From DASUFP01 sp036274495 (GTDB lineage Bacteria > Bacteroidota > Bacteroidia > AKYH767-A > OLB10): 20,581 nt of DNA. The stretch is taken from NCBI GenBank assembly GCA_036274495.1, contig DASUFP010000068.1, positions 1-20,581 of the forward strand, written 5' to 3'. The notes beneath the pieces were generated by a model. The model saw nothing but the letters and a program-made list of their open reading frames with translations, ran no database searches and was not told the DNA's origin. Position numbers and translations under genes: made by a program. This document shows, piece after piece, positions 1-7,585 of this stretch. Position 1 is the first letter of the stretch, and every line of letters begins with the position of its first letter.

Positions 1-402
1 GTTTTCTGACTTGTCGCAGGAACTATCTGACATTGAAGCGCAGGCAAAATTCAAATTACCATTAATACTATTCATTGAAAATTCTGTTCTTCCTTCACTT
101 CTATTCCCATCAATGGTAAGCTGCCATGTATTCGCATAAGAGGTATCTGTTTTAAGGATCCACATCCCTGCATTAGCGGGATCACAGAGTGGAACCGTTT
201 TAAAGCCGCTGCTATCAGAAAAGGATTGACATCCCATGATAAACTCATAATTGCCACAATATACAATTGAACCATTTTTTTCACCCGCCGATCCTCCCAA
301 ACACCTGTTGCTGATCACCTGATACGATTGCCCGGCTGATGGTAAATTTAAAACCGCCAACAGCGCCGTACTCATCAGCACAAATTTTAAAAGGTTATTC
401 AT
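1..402 (-). CDS. Secreted glycine/tryptophan-motif repeat protein, N-terminal part (C-terminus beyond window)
   Basis: An ATG at 402 opens a frame without stops for 134 codons to the left edge, so the C-terminal part is missing. The first 25 or so residues (MNNLLKFVLMSTALLAVLN, then LPSAGQ) form a classical signal peptide. The rest follows the pattern of long secreted Bacteroidota repeat proteins whose unit reads roughly LGGSxxE..SI....Y.I.G.S.S..(D)..W(I/V).K.D....WQ.T: here LGGSAGEKNGSI, FIMGCQSFSDSSG, MWILKTDTSYANTWQLTIDG and finally CDKSE. Such proteins usually end in a T9SS sorting domain, but that end is outside the window. The gene starts 46 bases after the stop of the small T9SS protein at 449-808, so the two may be co-transcribed. 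Four cysteines in the mature part suggest disulfides. Function is unknown; the family assignment rests on motif pattern only. Confidence 0.72.
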   Translation of the reverse strand, partial: MNNLLKFVLMSTALLAVLNLPSAGQSYQVISNRCLGGSAGEKNGSIVYCGNYEFIMGCQSFSDSSGFKTVPLCDPANAGMWILKTDTSYANTWQLTIDGNRSEGRTEFSMNSINGNLNFACASMSDSSCDKSEN

Positions 403-448
403 TGTTTGTGGGCTTGTATTAAATACACAGTTGGCGATACGGCAACTT

Positions 449-808
449 TTAATTTTGCTGATTGATTACTTTGATTGTTCGCTCTACTCTATTTTCATTT
501 ATTAACTGAATAATATACAAACCGGAGTTATAGTTCATCAGTTCATTTTTCACAAAGTTTAGTTCGATCGCCGTAGCATTAAAATCTCTGTCGATTAATT
601 GGATTCCGAAAGTATTATAAACTTTTAAATGATCATATTCTTTCATGTCATTATTGGAAAATAAATCATTCCCTGTCTGACGCGGTGTTCCTGTAACGGA
701 AGTGCTTGTTTGGACGATGGATGCCGGTACCATTTGTCCATGGGTTACTGTATGTACACAAAATAGTAAAAAAACACTACAAATTGAATATTTAAGGAAC
801 TTTTTCAT
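449..808 (-). CDS. Minimal secreted protein consisting mostly of a T9SS type A sorting domain
   Basis: The gene encodes 119 residues from an ATG. Residues 1-25 (MKKFLKYSICSVFLLFCVHT...GQ) are a signal peptide. A linker of about 35 residues rich in Thr, Ser and Asn follows. Residues 61-119 (LKVYNTFGIQLI ... NSGLYIIQLINENRVERTIKVI) match the T9SS type A C-terminal domain, in which a VYN-G-x-L strand is followed by SGxYxxx(L/I) and a terminal Lys-hydrophobic strand. The usual YPNP opening is missing; LFSNND stands at about that place. There is therefore essentially no cargo domain. It could be a true small surface protein, or the remnant of a larger cargo gene that lost its middle. The gene lies downstream of the LacI-type operator repeats on the same strand and upstream of the repeat protein at 1-402. 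Confidence 0.68.
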   Translation of the reverse strand: MKKFLKYSICSVFLLFCVHTVTHGQMVPASIVQTSTSVTGTPRQTGNDLFSNNDMKEYDHLKVYNTFGIQLIDRDFNATAIELNFVKNELMNYNSGLYIIQLINENRVERTIKVINQQN

Positions 809-1236
809 GATTAATTTGATAGCACTGTTAGAAACACTAAGACTATAATTAACTTACATTTTATACACTTAATCATTAAAAAATAGATCCACATTCGAGT
901 CCGGCCTGATTGAACTTTCACAGCCATGGAAATGGAAGCACTTTGTTTGTCGTACAGTTCAACAAACAGATAAATAAGCAGCAGATAATGATTACTATCA
1001 GGTGAACTCAAACCACTTCAATTCGCCTGGGGGGGGATAGCGATGGAACGGTTCACTCTTAGACATTCCGAATACACCTTGGAATGCATTGAATAGGTAA
1101 TGCTAAAAAGATTTTTTTGCAAAAAAAAAAATGAAATAAGTTATCAACAGGCGTGTAAATTGCATGTCCTGTCGGAGCACATTTAAAAAGTATCGGCAAG
1201 GTCTTATTGAAAAGTAATAACCTGTGACAGTAGTAT

Positions 1237-1266
1237 CAAACTTACCCGTTTGTAAACGTTTACAAT
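1237..1266 (-). promoter_or_regulatory. Candidate promoter with LacI-family operator in its spacer (copy 1)
   Basis: On the minus strand ATTG (1266-1263) is followed after 18 bases by TAAGTTTG (1244-1237), a perfect match to the Bacteroidota -7 box TAnnTTTG. The palindrome TTGTAAACGTTTACAA (1265-1250) overlaps the -33 element and fills most of the spacer. TGTAAACGTTTACA with a central CG is the typical shape of LacI-family (CcpA-like) operators, and this placement would suit repression. The promoter points toward the small T9SS protein at 808. No lacI-type gene is in the window. Promoter use is inferred. Confidence 0.5.
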
Positions 1267-1326
1267 GCTTTTCGTATTTCGTTTCCCTTTAACTTTACTG
1301 CGGGAGGGGGCCCGGAGGGCCCCCGG
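1238..1326. repeat. 89-base direct repeat, copy 1
   Basis: This unit is repeated 151 bases further on (1389-1477) with 7 mismatches by my count, about 92 % identity. In order it holds the perfect palindrome TTGTAAACGTTTACAA (1250-1265), a pyrimidine-rich stretch, a conserved CCCTTTAACTTTACTG, and a GC-rich hairpin (1306-1324) with an 8-bp perfect stem GGGGGCCC/GGGCCCCC around a GGA loop. No T-run follows the hairpin on either strand, so it is not a normal intrinsic terminator. Both regulatory element and mobile-repeat explanations are open. Confidence 0.85.
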
Positions 1327-1387
1327 TGCAGGGAAAACATTGAAATAGTCTTTACGTATGTTAAATTTAAAATTAATGACAGCTTCC

Positions 1388-1417
1388 AAAACTTATCCGT
1401 TTGTAAACGTTTACAAT
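1388..1417 (-). promoter_or_regulatory. Second LacI-type operator with weaker promoter match (copy 2)
   Basis: The arrangement is the same as in copy 1: ATTG, 18 bases containing the identical 16-base palindrome (1401-1416), then TAAGTTTT (1395-1388), which misses the last base of the TAnnTTTG box. It may be a second operator that helps looping or a weaker promoter. Confidence 0.42.
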
Positions 1418-1477
1418 GCTTTTCGCATTTTTTTTCCCTTTAACTTTACTGTGGGAGGCGGCCTGGAGGGCCCCCGG
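1389..1477. repeat. 89-base direct repeat, copy 2
   Basis: This is the second copy of the unit at 1238-1326, in the same orientation. The 16-base palindrome (1401-1416) is identical to that of copy 1. The GC-rich hairpin is decayed: one C-C mismatch and one G-T pair now interrupt the stem around the same GGA loop. The palindrome is thus conserved while the hairpin has drifted, which suggests that the palindrome is the selected part. Confidence 0.85.
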
Positions 1478-1597
1478 GGTTAATCAGCATGAAAGCTTCG
1501 CTGAAGTAGGGTCAAAAAAATTCAAAAATGCAGTGAACGATATGCAAAAATCAATGATCTAAATTAAATTCTGAATGTTCTTATCCCTTTCCCTCAG

Positions 1598-4135
1598 TTA
1601 CCTGTCAGGCAGAAATGTGGTAATTTGTAATTCATCCGCTGCTGCTGCTCCGTCAAAAGTTACCTTTTTCTCTTCACCCGGGAGTAAATCAAAATAATTA
1701 TCCGAAAAAATACCTGTGCTGTTTTTGAATTGCAGATAAACACTTTTTGCAAGGTTTTCGCTCTTTAATGTAATAGTGGTTTGTACGCCCAGCCTACCGA
1801 TGGCATATTGTATTTCCGGTTGTTTAAGGTTCAGCCGGTTTGGTTTCACGAAATAATATATGGTCTTTGCAAGAATATTATCCTCATTTGTCAGCGTTAA
1901 CTCAACAAAAACTTCACCACTGCTTTTCCCCTGAATCAATTTATCCCTTAAAGCGGTAAAGATTTTTTCTGATTTTGTGGAACCAAGGATATATTCAACC
2001 AGAAATGATGAAATTTTATTGCCATTAAAATCCTTCACTTCAACGTTCAATTTCACATTCATTGCCTTTAATGAGTCGTTACGCTGGTAATACACATTGA
2101 ACCAATGTGCATCCAACTCCGGTATAAGCAAGTCAGGGGCATACAGAGTGTGGAGTTTGTAAAATGCTGCTTTGGGTGTTCCGTCCGACTCCATAACACT
2201 CCAGCTGGCTCCGGGCCAAACATCATTCAACTGCCAGAATAAAGTGCCCATACATCTGCCGGTTGCCTTCCGGTGACTTTGTATGGCTGTTTCAAGCGCA
2301 TCCGCCTGATTTAACTGCGAGAGGTAACACAACTCCTCAACGTTACGGGGTTGCCGGTAGCGATCGGAAATATAGCAATACAATAATTTATTCCCTTTAT
2401 AGCTTTTTTGCCTTGCCGTTAAATCAGAAGAATTTATTTGCAGTGAATCGTTTTCCAAAATTTTACTCATGGTGGAATACGACGGGTACGACTGCATGCC
2501 AAACTCTGTCATAAACCTGGGAATGTTCACCCTGAATGAATCGATGGATTCCTCACCATGCCACACACCCCAATAGTGCATATTATGGTTATTAAAATTC
2601 GAATGTTTCCCCCAATTGCTCAGCGGCGATGAGTTTATGTAAGGTGTGTGAGGATCAGCATCAGCAATTATGGATGGCAACAACTGCTTGAAGATTTTAT
2701 CATACGCGTTTGACAAGGCCGTTGAATCGCTTAAACTATATCCATATTGTTGCTGCCACCCCCAGTTTTTCCAAGCCACATCCGATTCGTTGTTGCCACA
2801 CCAGAGGGCAAGGCAAGGATGACCTGAGATACGCTTTACGTTTTGTTTCGCTTCTTCCGTAATGTTCTCTAAAAATGCCGGTGTGGCAGGGTACATCGCA
2901 TCGGCAAACATAAAATCCTGCCAGACTAAAATTCCTTTTTCATCACACATCCTATAAAACGCATCATCCTCATAAACACCTCCGCCCCACACACGCAGCA
3001 TATTCATTCCTGATTTTTGCGCAGCAACTATAAGGTCGCTTTTTGAAATTCCTGTTGCCCATTGATAGGGTGTAACATAATTAGCCCCAAGCATAAAAAT
3101 AGGATAGCCGTTTACCCGGAAATAAAATGCGGTGCCGATTGAATCCGTATCCTGAACAAGTTCTACTGTGCGAATACCAAAGCGTGTTTTGGCTTCGGCG
3201 AACTTTTCTTTACCACAAGTTATTTTCAAACCGTATTCATATAACGACTGCCGGCCAGACCGATTCGGCCACCAGAGATCAGGATTCTTCACCGTTGTGT
3301 TGAAATGATAATCGTGTGTCCCCTCTTCAACAGAAAACCTGAAATGCTTTTCCCCAATGGCAGCTTTAACTTTTTTATGGCGTTCATCTGATGTAATTGT
3401 AACAATCGCATCCAGATGTGCAACGTTATCTTTTATGTCAACAGTGTGAACTGTGAAACTTCGGACAATTACCTCATCCCACCATTCGAGATACACAGGT
3501 TTTATAATACCTGCATCAACCAGACGTGGCGCAAAATCCCATCCAAAATGATAAGCCGCCTTCCTGATAAAGGAACTGATGGCCACTGCAGATGTATCGG
3601 TTTGAGGTAACCGGTAGGGATAACTTTCCTGCATTTGTGAGGCAAATGTGCCGGGAGGGAAAATTACAACCCGTATCGAATTAGAACCTCTGTGCAGCCA
3701 CTTTTTTACATCAGTCCTCCACTCCCTGAACATATTTCCGGCTACCAATGCGATGCTGTCATTTACATATACCACGGCATAAGTATCCAGCCCCTTAAAT
3801 ACCAATTCAATGTGCTCGTGTTGTAAAATGCTGTCGGGCACATCTATGTGCTTCTCATATTTCCAGGTACAATCCTCCAGCCATGTTAATTCTCTTTCAT
3901 GGTTTCCCAACCGGATATCCGGAACCAGCTTCTTTCTTAATAAGTTCCCATAAACAGTTCCCGGCACCTCTGCATCAATTGCAATATTGTGGGTGAGTTC
4001 TGTTAGCTTCCAACCGGAATTCAGATTTAAACATTGACCTGCTGCCATAAAAGGCAGCAAAAAAAATAACATCTGAATAGTTCCGTTACGAATGCTTTTC
4101 AGATTGCCTGAACTGATAGTGAAAAGTGAATTCAA
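1598..4135 (-). CDS. Secreted GH2 beta-mannosidase
   Basis: The 845-residue protein matches glycoside hydrolase family 2 beta-mannosidases in length and domain order: N-terminal sugar-binding sandwich (about residues 35-220), immunoglobulin-like domain (about 220-330), catalytic TIM barrel (about 335-660) and C-terminal beta domains. Key motifs are RVWGGGVYED (381-390), VWQDFMFADAMYP (404-416), WCGNNE with the general acid/base Glu450, and FMTEFG with the nucleophile Glu544. It should remove beta-linked mannose from non-reducing ends, for example Man-beta-1,4-GlcNAc. The start shown is TTG at 4135, which gives a signal peptide with a basic n-region (Lys13, Arg16) and the hydrophobic stretch MLFFLLPFMAAG. 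The only ATG alternative, at 4072, leaves a very short uncharged leader, so I prefer TTG, with doubt. The cut near AAGQ suggests a periplasmic or surface enzyme. It follows cutC by 32 bases and is probably the last gene of the unit. Confidence 0.93.
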   Translation of the reverse strand: MNSLFTISSGNLKSIRNGTIQMLFFLLPFMAAGQCLNLNSGWKLTELTHNIAIDAEVPGTVYGNLLRKKLVPDIRLGNHERELTWLEDCTWKYEKHIDVPDSILQHEHIELVFKGLDTYAVVYVNDSIALVAGNMFREWRTDVKKWLHRGSNSIRVVIFPPGTFASQMQESYPYRLPQTDTSAVAISSFIRKAAYHFGWDFAPRLVDAGIIKPVYLEWWDEVIVRSFTVHTVDIKDNVAHLDAIVTITSDERHKKVKAAIGEKHFRFSVEEGTHDYHFNTTVKNPDLWWPNRSGRQSLYEYGLKITCGKEKFAEAKTRFGIRTVELVQDTDSIGTAFYFRVNGYPIFMLGANYVTPYQWATGISKSDLIVAAQKSGMNMLRVWGGGVYEDDAFYRMCDEKGILVWQDFMFADAMYPATPAFLENITEEAKQNVKRISGHPCLALWCGNNESDVAWKNWGWQQQYGYSLSDSTALSNAYDKIFKQLLPSIIADADPHTPYINSSPLSNWGKHSNFNNHNMHYWGVWHGEESIDSFRVNIPRFMTEFGMQSYPSYSTMSKILENDSLQINSSDLTARQKSYKGNKLLYCYISDRYRQPRNVEELCYLSQLNQADALETAIQSHRKATGRCMGTLFWQLNDVWPGASWSVMESDGTPKAAFYKLHTLYAPDLLIPELDAHWFNVYYQRNDSLKAMNVKLNVEVKDFNGNKISSFLVEYILGSTKSEKIFTALRDKLIQGKSSGEVFVELTLTNEDNILAKTIYYFVKPNRLNLKQPEIQYAIGRLGVQTTITLKSENLAKSVYLQFKNSTGIFSDNYFDLLPGEEKKVTFDGAAAADELQITTFLPDR

Positions 4136-4153
4136 TAATATAAGGAATTTATG

Positions 4154-4169
4154 AACGAAACGGTTCGTT
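4154..4169. promoter_or_regulatory. Possible LacI-type operator upstream of the beta-mannosidase
   Basis: AACGAAACGGTTCGTT is an inverted repeat with a central CG and one mismatched base pair. It lies 19-34 bases upstream of the TTG start and touches the cutC stop codon. The shape is like a LacI-family operator but the half-site differs from the palindromes at 1250 and 1401, so it would not be the same regulator. A poor -7-like TATTATTG lies between it and the gene. This is a weak call. Confidence 0.25.
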
Positions 4170-4917
4170 AACTTAAAGCATCCATTATTCCGCTAACTTT
4201 ATCTTTATCATAAATATATCGGATATATTCTGTTCCTGACCTGCTTCCCATTCCGTTAAGTACATCATTACGGTAATGCATCGGAGAGTCGGTTTGCATA
4301 CGTACTGTAAAATGAAAATTTCTCACTCCTGCACCAGCAAGCAACTTTACGTTGCCGCTGTTAATACCTCCGCCGGCTACTATTTGAACCCTCTGATGCG
4401 CCCGCTTGATCAACTCTTTAATCAGATCCAGGCCATCTTCTGCCGCTTGCCTATGCCCGGATGTAAGAATGGCGTCGGCACCCAGTCCTACAATTTCTTC
4501 CAGCGCCAAAAAAGGGTCCGCTGTCATGTCAAAGGCTCTGTGAAATACAACTTTGAGTGGTCTTGCAGCTGTCATCAACTGCGCCGAACGTTCGATGTCA
4601 ATACTTCCGTCGGTAAGTAAGAGTCCAACTACCACACCGGCTGCACCCGCACTTTTTGCATGATGAACATCGGCTATCATCAGTCTGTATTCTTCATCCG
4701 TATAATAAAAATCGCCGCTGCGCGGACGAATCATTATATGAACCGGAATGGATACTCTTTTTACAACCTCCTCTGCTAATGATAAAGGAGGAGTAAGTCC
4801 GCCCTCGGATAACGCGCCGCACAATTCAATTCTGTCAACTCCCGATGCTTCTGCTGCAATAGCATCGGCAACCGAATCAACACAGGCTTCAAATAAATAT
4901 TCACTTCGGCTGTACAT
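4168..4917 (-). CDS. cutC: CutC-family TIM-barrel protein
   Basis: The product (249 residues from the ATG at 4917) matches the CutC family: an N-terminal EACVDSVADAIAAEASG, then DRIELCGALSEGGLTP, HIMIRPRSGDFYY, a central VVFHRAFDM and ILTSGHRQ, and AGGGINSGNV near the end. These are the hallmark segments of the barrel. The name means copper homeostasis, from old E. coli genetics, but the copper role is not well supported for the family as a whole. No signal peptide is seen, so it is cytoplasmic. An in-frame TTG at 4944 would add nine residues; the ATG is preferred because the usual family N-terminus begins close to it. It overlaps the end of the hexosaminidase gene by 17 bases and is followed by the beta-mannosidase, which ties it to glycan breakdown rather than metal handling. 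Confidence 0.9.
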   Translation of the reverse strand: MYSRSEYLFEACVDSVADAIAAEASGVDRIELCGALSEGGLTPPLSLAEEVVKRVSIPVHIMIRPRSGDFYYTDEEYRLMIADVHHAKSAGAAGVVVGLLLTDGSIDIERSAQLMTAARPLKVVFHRAFDMTADPFLALEEIVGLGADAILTSGHRQAAEDGLDLIKELIKRAHQRVQIVAGGGINSGNVKLLAGAGVRNFHFTVRMQTDSPMHYRNDVLNGMGSRSGTEYIRYIYDKDKVSGIMDALS

Positions 4918-6934
4918 ACTGAAAGAGTTGCAACAGGGGTTCAACTACCATGAGTTCACTTTCATCGATTGGTGTTTTTGCATTTTGCAGCATCCGGTAG
5001 TGCTGTTCTACCCATTCCGATTGTATCTCACTAATATGGTGAAAGTAATAAAGGCATTCTATTCCGGTTTCCGATACCTGCTTTAACCGCTCAGCCATTT
5101 TCCGCAATCCCGCCAAGGCAGGTAAGGTGCCCGCTTCTGCCAGGGAGCTGTCGCTTAAAACAACCCAACTTTTTAGCTGCAGTTCAATTTCCGGAATAAT
5201 TGTGGTGTCGCGTGTAGTCATAAATTGTTCAACAACTTTTTTAAAGGCTGCTGCTTCACGCGCATCGGGTGCAGCCATATCGGGTAGTCGCGTCAAAGGT
5301 AAATCCGTACTATAGGCTATCCCTTGTTGTCCGCGGTTGTAATCCTTTAGCGGTTCTATTAGTCCCAGCAACTGCTCCATTGCAGCTGTGTTTGCGGAAC
5401 CTGCCAACCGCGTAATCATTGTCCTGCGGTAGCTGATATGCCGCAATCCGGCTCCGTCCAGCTCAAGGCTTACCGCTTGCAGTCTGCGGTACATATCATT
5501 AACATCGTTTACCGATTCAGGAGACCACAATCGTTCTGCGATAGCTGCAGTACGCGGCCAGATACGTGAATCGATGTTCTCCGGTGAAACCAGTTCCGAC
5601 CACATGGTTGCCTCGCCTCCCAATACGTGCAGTTTCTCTGCTGAATTAAGTTTAGATGATGCAGACGGCAACGGGTCATTCATGTAATGTTTCCATGCCG
5701 GCTGAGAAAGATCAATATAATAACCATTCGAAAGAATTACGTCATATCCTTGTTTTGCTGCTGCCTCAAGTCCGTCCATTCCCCGCCACGACTGTATCAC
5801 CGTACCCATTGGCAATCCGGGTTGCAGAATTTCATCCCAGCCAATCATTTTTTTGTCATTTTTTTTAAGGATGGCATTAACTTTTGTATTGAAATAATTC
5901 TGCAGCTCATGATTGTCCTTAATACCCTTCTTCTTTTTAAATTCCTGAATATGTTTGCTCGCATTCCATTGTTTACCCTCATTTTCATCACCTCCAATAT
6001 GAAAATAGGCATCAGGAAATAAGGTACACATCTCCGAAAGAAATTTTTTCAGGAATTTGTAGGTGGAATTCATTGTGGGATCCATTGTAGGATCAAAAAC
6101 ACCAAATTTTTTTTCTATCACATATGGTCCGGGAGCACTCGCCAGTTCGGGATAGCCTGCAAACCAGCTTGTAGCATGACCCGGCATATCAAATTCCGGA
6201 ATCACCCGTATTCCTCTGTCGGAGGCATAGGAAATAATATCTCTTATCTGCGACTGCATATAATATTCGCCGTTAGATCCCATTTGCTGCAGCTTCGGGA
6301 ACCTTAAACTTTCAACACGGAATCCCTGGTCTTCCGATAAATGCAAATGAAGTACGTTAAGCTTCACCATTTCCATGGCATCCAGATTCCGTTTAATCAC
6401 ATCAACAGGCTGAAAATGGCGGCCGGCATCAATCATAAGTCCGCGCCACGGAAACCTTGGTGCATCGTTAATTAAAACTCCCGGAAAAAAATAACCTTGT
6501 GCATCCGTTTCAAGCAACTGCAACAGCGTTTGCATTCCATGCAAAATACCCAGATCTGTTTCAGCTTCCAGCTTAGCATTATCGCCCGTAATTGTGAGCG
6601 AATACGATTCCTTTTCGTGCACCGTCAATTCCCCTTCCGTTTTAAACGATATTGTTAAATACGGGCCCTTTCCGGGTAAAGGCTTTTTAAAGGGTTGCTT
6701 TGGCAGGATAAGTGCTGTGCGATTATCGATTTGTGTTAAAAATCTTATTGCCGCCCGCACTGCTCTCGAATTGGCTGTGTCAGCCATAACAACATGAAAT
6801 CCGCTGCCGACCAAAAAACGTGATCCGCTAAACGAGATCTGTTGCGGCACCGGCATCAGGTTATGCGTTTGTCCGAATGCGAATGTGCAGAATGAGCAAA
6901 TGATTACGAACGTAAAGATGAAAGCCCTTTTCAA
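4901..6934 (-). CDS. Secreted GH20 beta-N-acetylhexosaminidase
   Basis: The 677-residue protein has a signal peptide (MKRAFIFTFVIICSFCTFAFGQ), a GH20b N-terminal domain (about 25-155) and a GH20 catalytic barrel (about 160-500). Catalytic-domain motifs include WRGLMIDAGRHF (163-174), HLHLSEDQGFR (196-206), IPEFDMPGHA (245-254) and HIGGDENEG with the catalytic pair Asp316-Glu317. It removes terminal beta-GlcNAc or GalNAc by substrate-assisted catalysis. About 170 mainly helical residues follow the barrel (after AERLWSP), longer than minimal GH20 enzymes. The start codon is TTG at 6934; the next Met (residue 27) would delete the whole signal peptide, so TTG is well supported. The stop overlaps cutC. 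The gene starts 44 bases after nadD. Confidence 0.95.
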   Translation of the reverse strand: MKRAFIFTFVIICSFCTFAFGQTHNLMPVPQQISFSGSRFLVGSGFHVVMADTANSRAVRAAIRFLTQIDNRTALILPKQPFKKPLPGKGPYLTISFKTEGELTVHEKESYSLTITGDNAKLEAETDLGILHGMQTLLQLLETDAQGYFFPGVLINDAPRFPWRGLMIDAGRHFQPVDVIKRNLDAMEMVKLNVLHLHLSEDQGFRVESLRFPKLQQMGSNGEYYMQSQIRDIISYASDRGIRVIPEFDMPGHATSWFAGYPELASAPGPYVIEKKFGVFDPTMDPTMNSTYKFLKKFLSEMCTLFPDAYFHIGGDENEGKQWNASKHIQEFKKKKGIKDNHELQNYFNTKVNAILKKNDKKMIGWDEILQPGLPMGTVIQSWRGMDGLEAAAKQGYDVILSNGYYIDLSQPAWKHYMNDPLPSASSKLNSAEKLHVLGGEATMWSELVSPENIDSRIWPRTAAIAERLWSPESVNDVNDMYRRLQAVSLELDGAGLRHISYRRTMITRLAGSANTAAMEQLLGLIEPLKDYNRGQQGIAYSTDLPLTRLPDMAAPDAREAAAFKKVVEQFMTTRDTTIIPEIELQLKSWVVLSDSSLAEAGTLPALAGLRKMAERLKQVSETGIECLYYFHHISEIQSEWVEQHYRMLQNAKTPIDESELMVVEPLLQLFQYVQPK

Positions 6935-6978
6935 AATAGTGGTGTTTTTGTTAGGTGCGGATTTGGTAAATGAAAAAC

Positions 6979-7554
6979 TTATTTTTTATAAAAATTCATC
7001 TCATCAATATATTCCCAAACTGTTTGAGGTAACATATACCGGATATCTTTTTTTTCCTTTATGGCATTTCGGATAAATGTGGAAGACAATTGCATCAGCG
7101 GCGCATGCACCATCCGCACATTGGCGTGGCTGCGCAACTCTCCGCCGTCGCTCCCGGGTCGTGGGTATATGCATATCTCATAATTATCCAATATTTCTTC
7201 CCAGTTTTTCCACTTCTTAAGCGATTCCAGATTATCACTTCCCATTATCAGTGTAAAAATATCGTTTGGGTACTGCTCCCTTAAGTAGGCAAGCGTATGG
7301 ATGGTATAACTCGGTTTGGGCAAACCGAATTCTATTTTTGATGCCTTTATTTTACGGTAATCCCCAATGGCCATCTCCACCATCCGAAACCTGTGATGGT
7401 CCTGCAATAAGGATCCGGCCGGTTTAAGCGGGTTGTGAGGAGAGACAACAAACCACACCTGATCCAGCCCGCCATACTCAGCCAGAAATCCTGCAATAAC
7501 CATGTGTCCGTTATGCACAGGATTGAACGATCCGAAAAACAATCCTATTTTCAT
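6979..7554 (-). CDS. nadD: Nicotinate-nucleotide adenylyltransferase
   Basis: The 191-residue protein joins nicotinate mononucleotide to ATP to give deamido-NAD in NAD synthesis. The nucleotidyltransferase signature GSFNPVHNGH (8-17, with the HxGH catalytic motif) is at the N-terminus, IMGSDNLESLKKWKNW (103-118) is the family middle motif, and LSSTFIR (156-162) is the ISSTxIR-type ATP-binding motif. Length and ATG start are normal. It follows gmk after 31 bases, part of the yicC-gmk-nadD cluster common in Bacteroidota. Confidence 0.97.
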   Translation of the reverse strand: MKIGLFFGSFNPVHNGHMVIAGFLAEYGGLDQVWFVVSPHNPLKPAGSLLQDHHRFRMVEMAIGDYRKIKASKIEFGLPKPSYTIHTLAYLREQYPNDIFTLIMGSDNLESLKKWKNWEEILDNYEICIYPRPGSDGGELRSHANVRMVHAPLMQLSSTFIRNAIKEKKDIRYMLPQTVWEYIDEMNFYKK

Positions 7555-7585
7555 ATGAACGCTCCGCCTAAACTGATTATGTTGA

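Larger units (their letters stand above)
809..1597. other. 789-base gene-poor region with repeats, operators and a G8 tract
   Basis: I see no convincing gene here. The best open frame on the minus strand (811-1011) needs a TTG start, has no family resemblance and is rejected. The region holds the two 89-base direct repeats with LacI-type palindromes, a run of eight G (1029-1036), a weak inverted repeat CATTCC/GGAATG (1064-1069 and 1081-1086) and an A/T tract around TGCA (1112-1131). It separates the beta-mannosidase stop from the start of the small T9SS protein. If the promoter found in the first repeat is used, transcripts toward 808 would carry a leader of about 420 bases. Confidence 0.6.

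Noticed and set aside
72..284. 70-residue open frame on the minus strand
   Set aside because: It is out of frame with the secreted repeat protein that covers 1-402 and has a signal peptide.
811..1011. 66-residue open frame on the minus strand
   Set aside because: It needs a TTG start, resembles no family, and has a composition that looks like translated AT-rich spacer.
1135..1150. TTATCAACA as a DnaA box near a replication origin
   Set aside because: It differs from TTATNCACA, stands alone and no origin-linked genes are present.
1204..1389. 61-residue open frame on the minus strand across repeat copy 1
   Set aside because: It runs through the GC hairpin and the operator palindrome, so the frame is a by-product of those elements.
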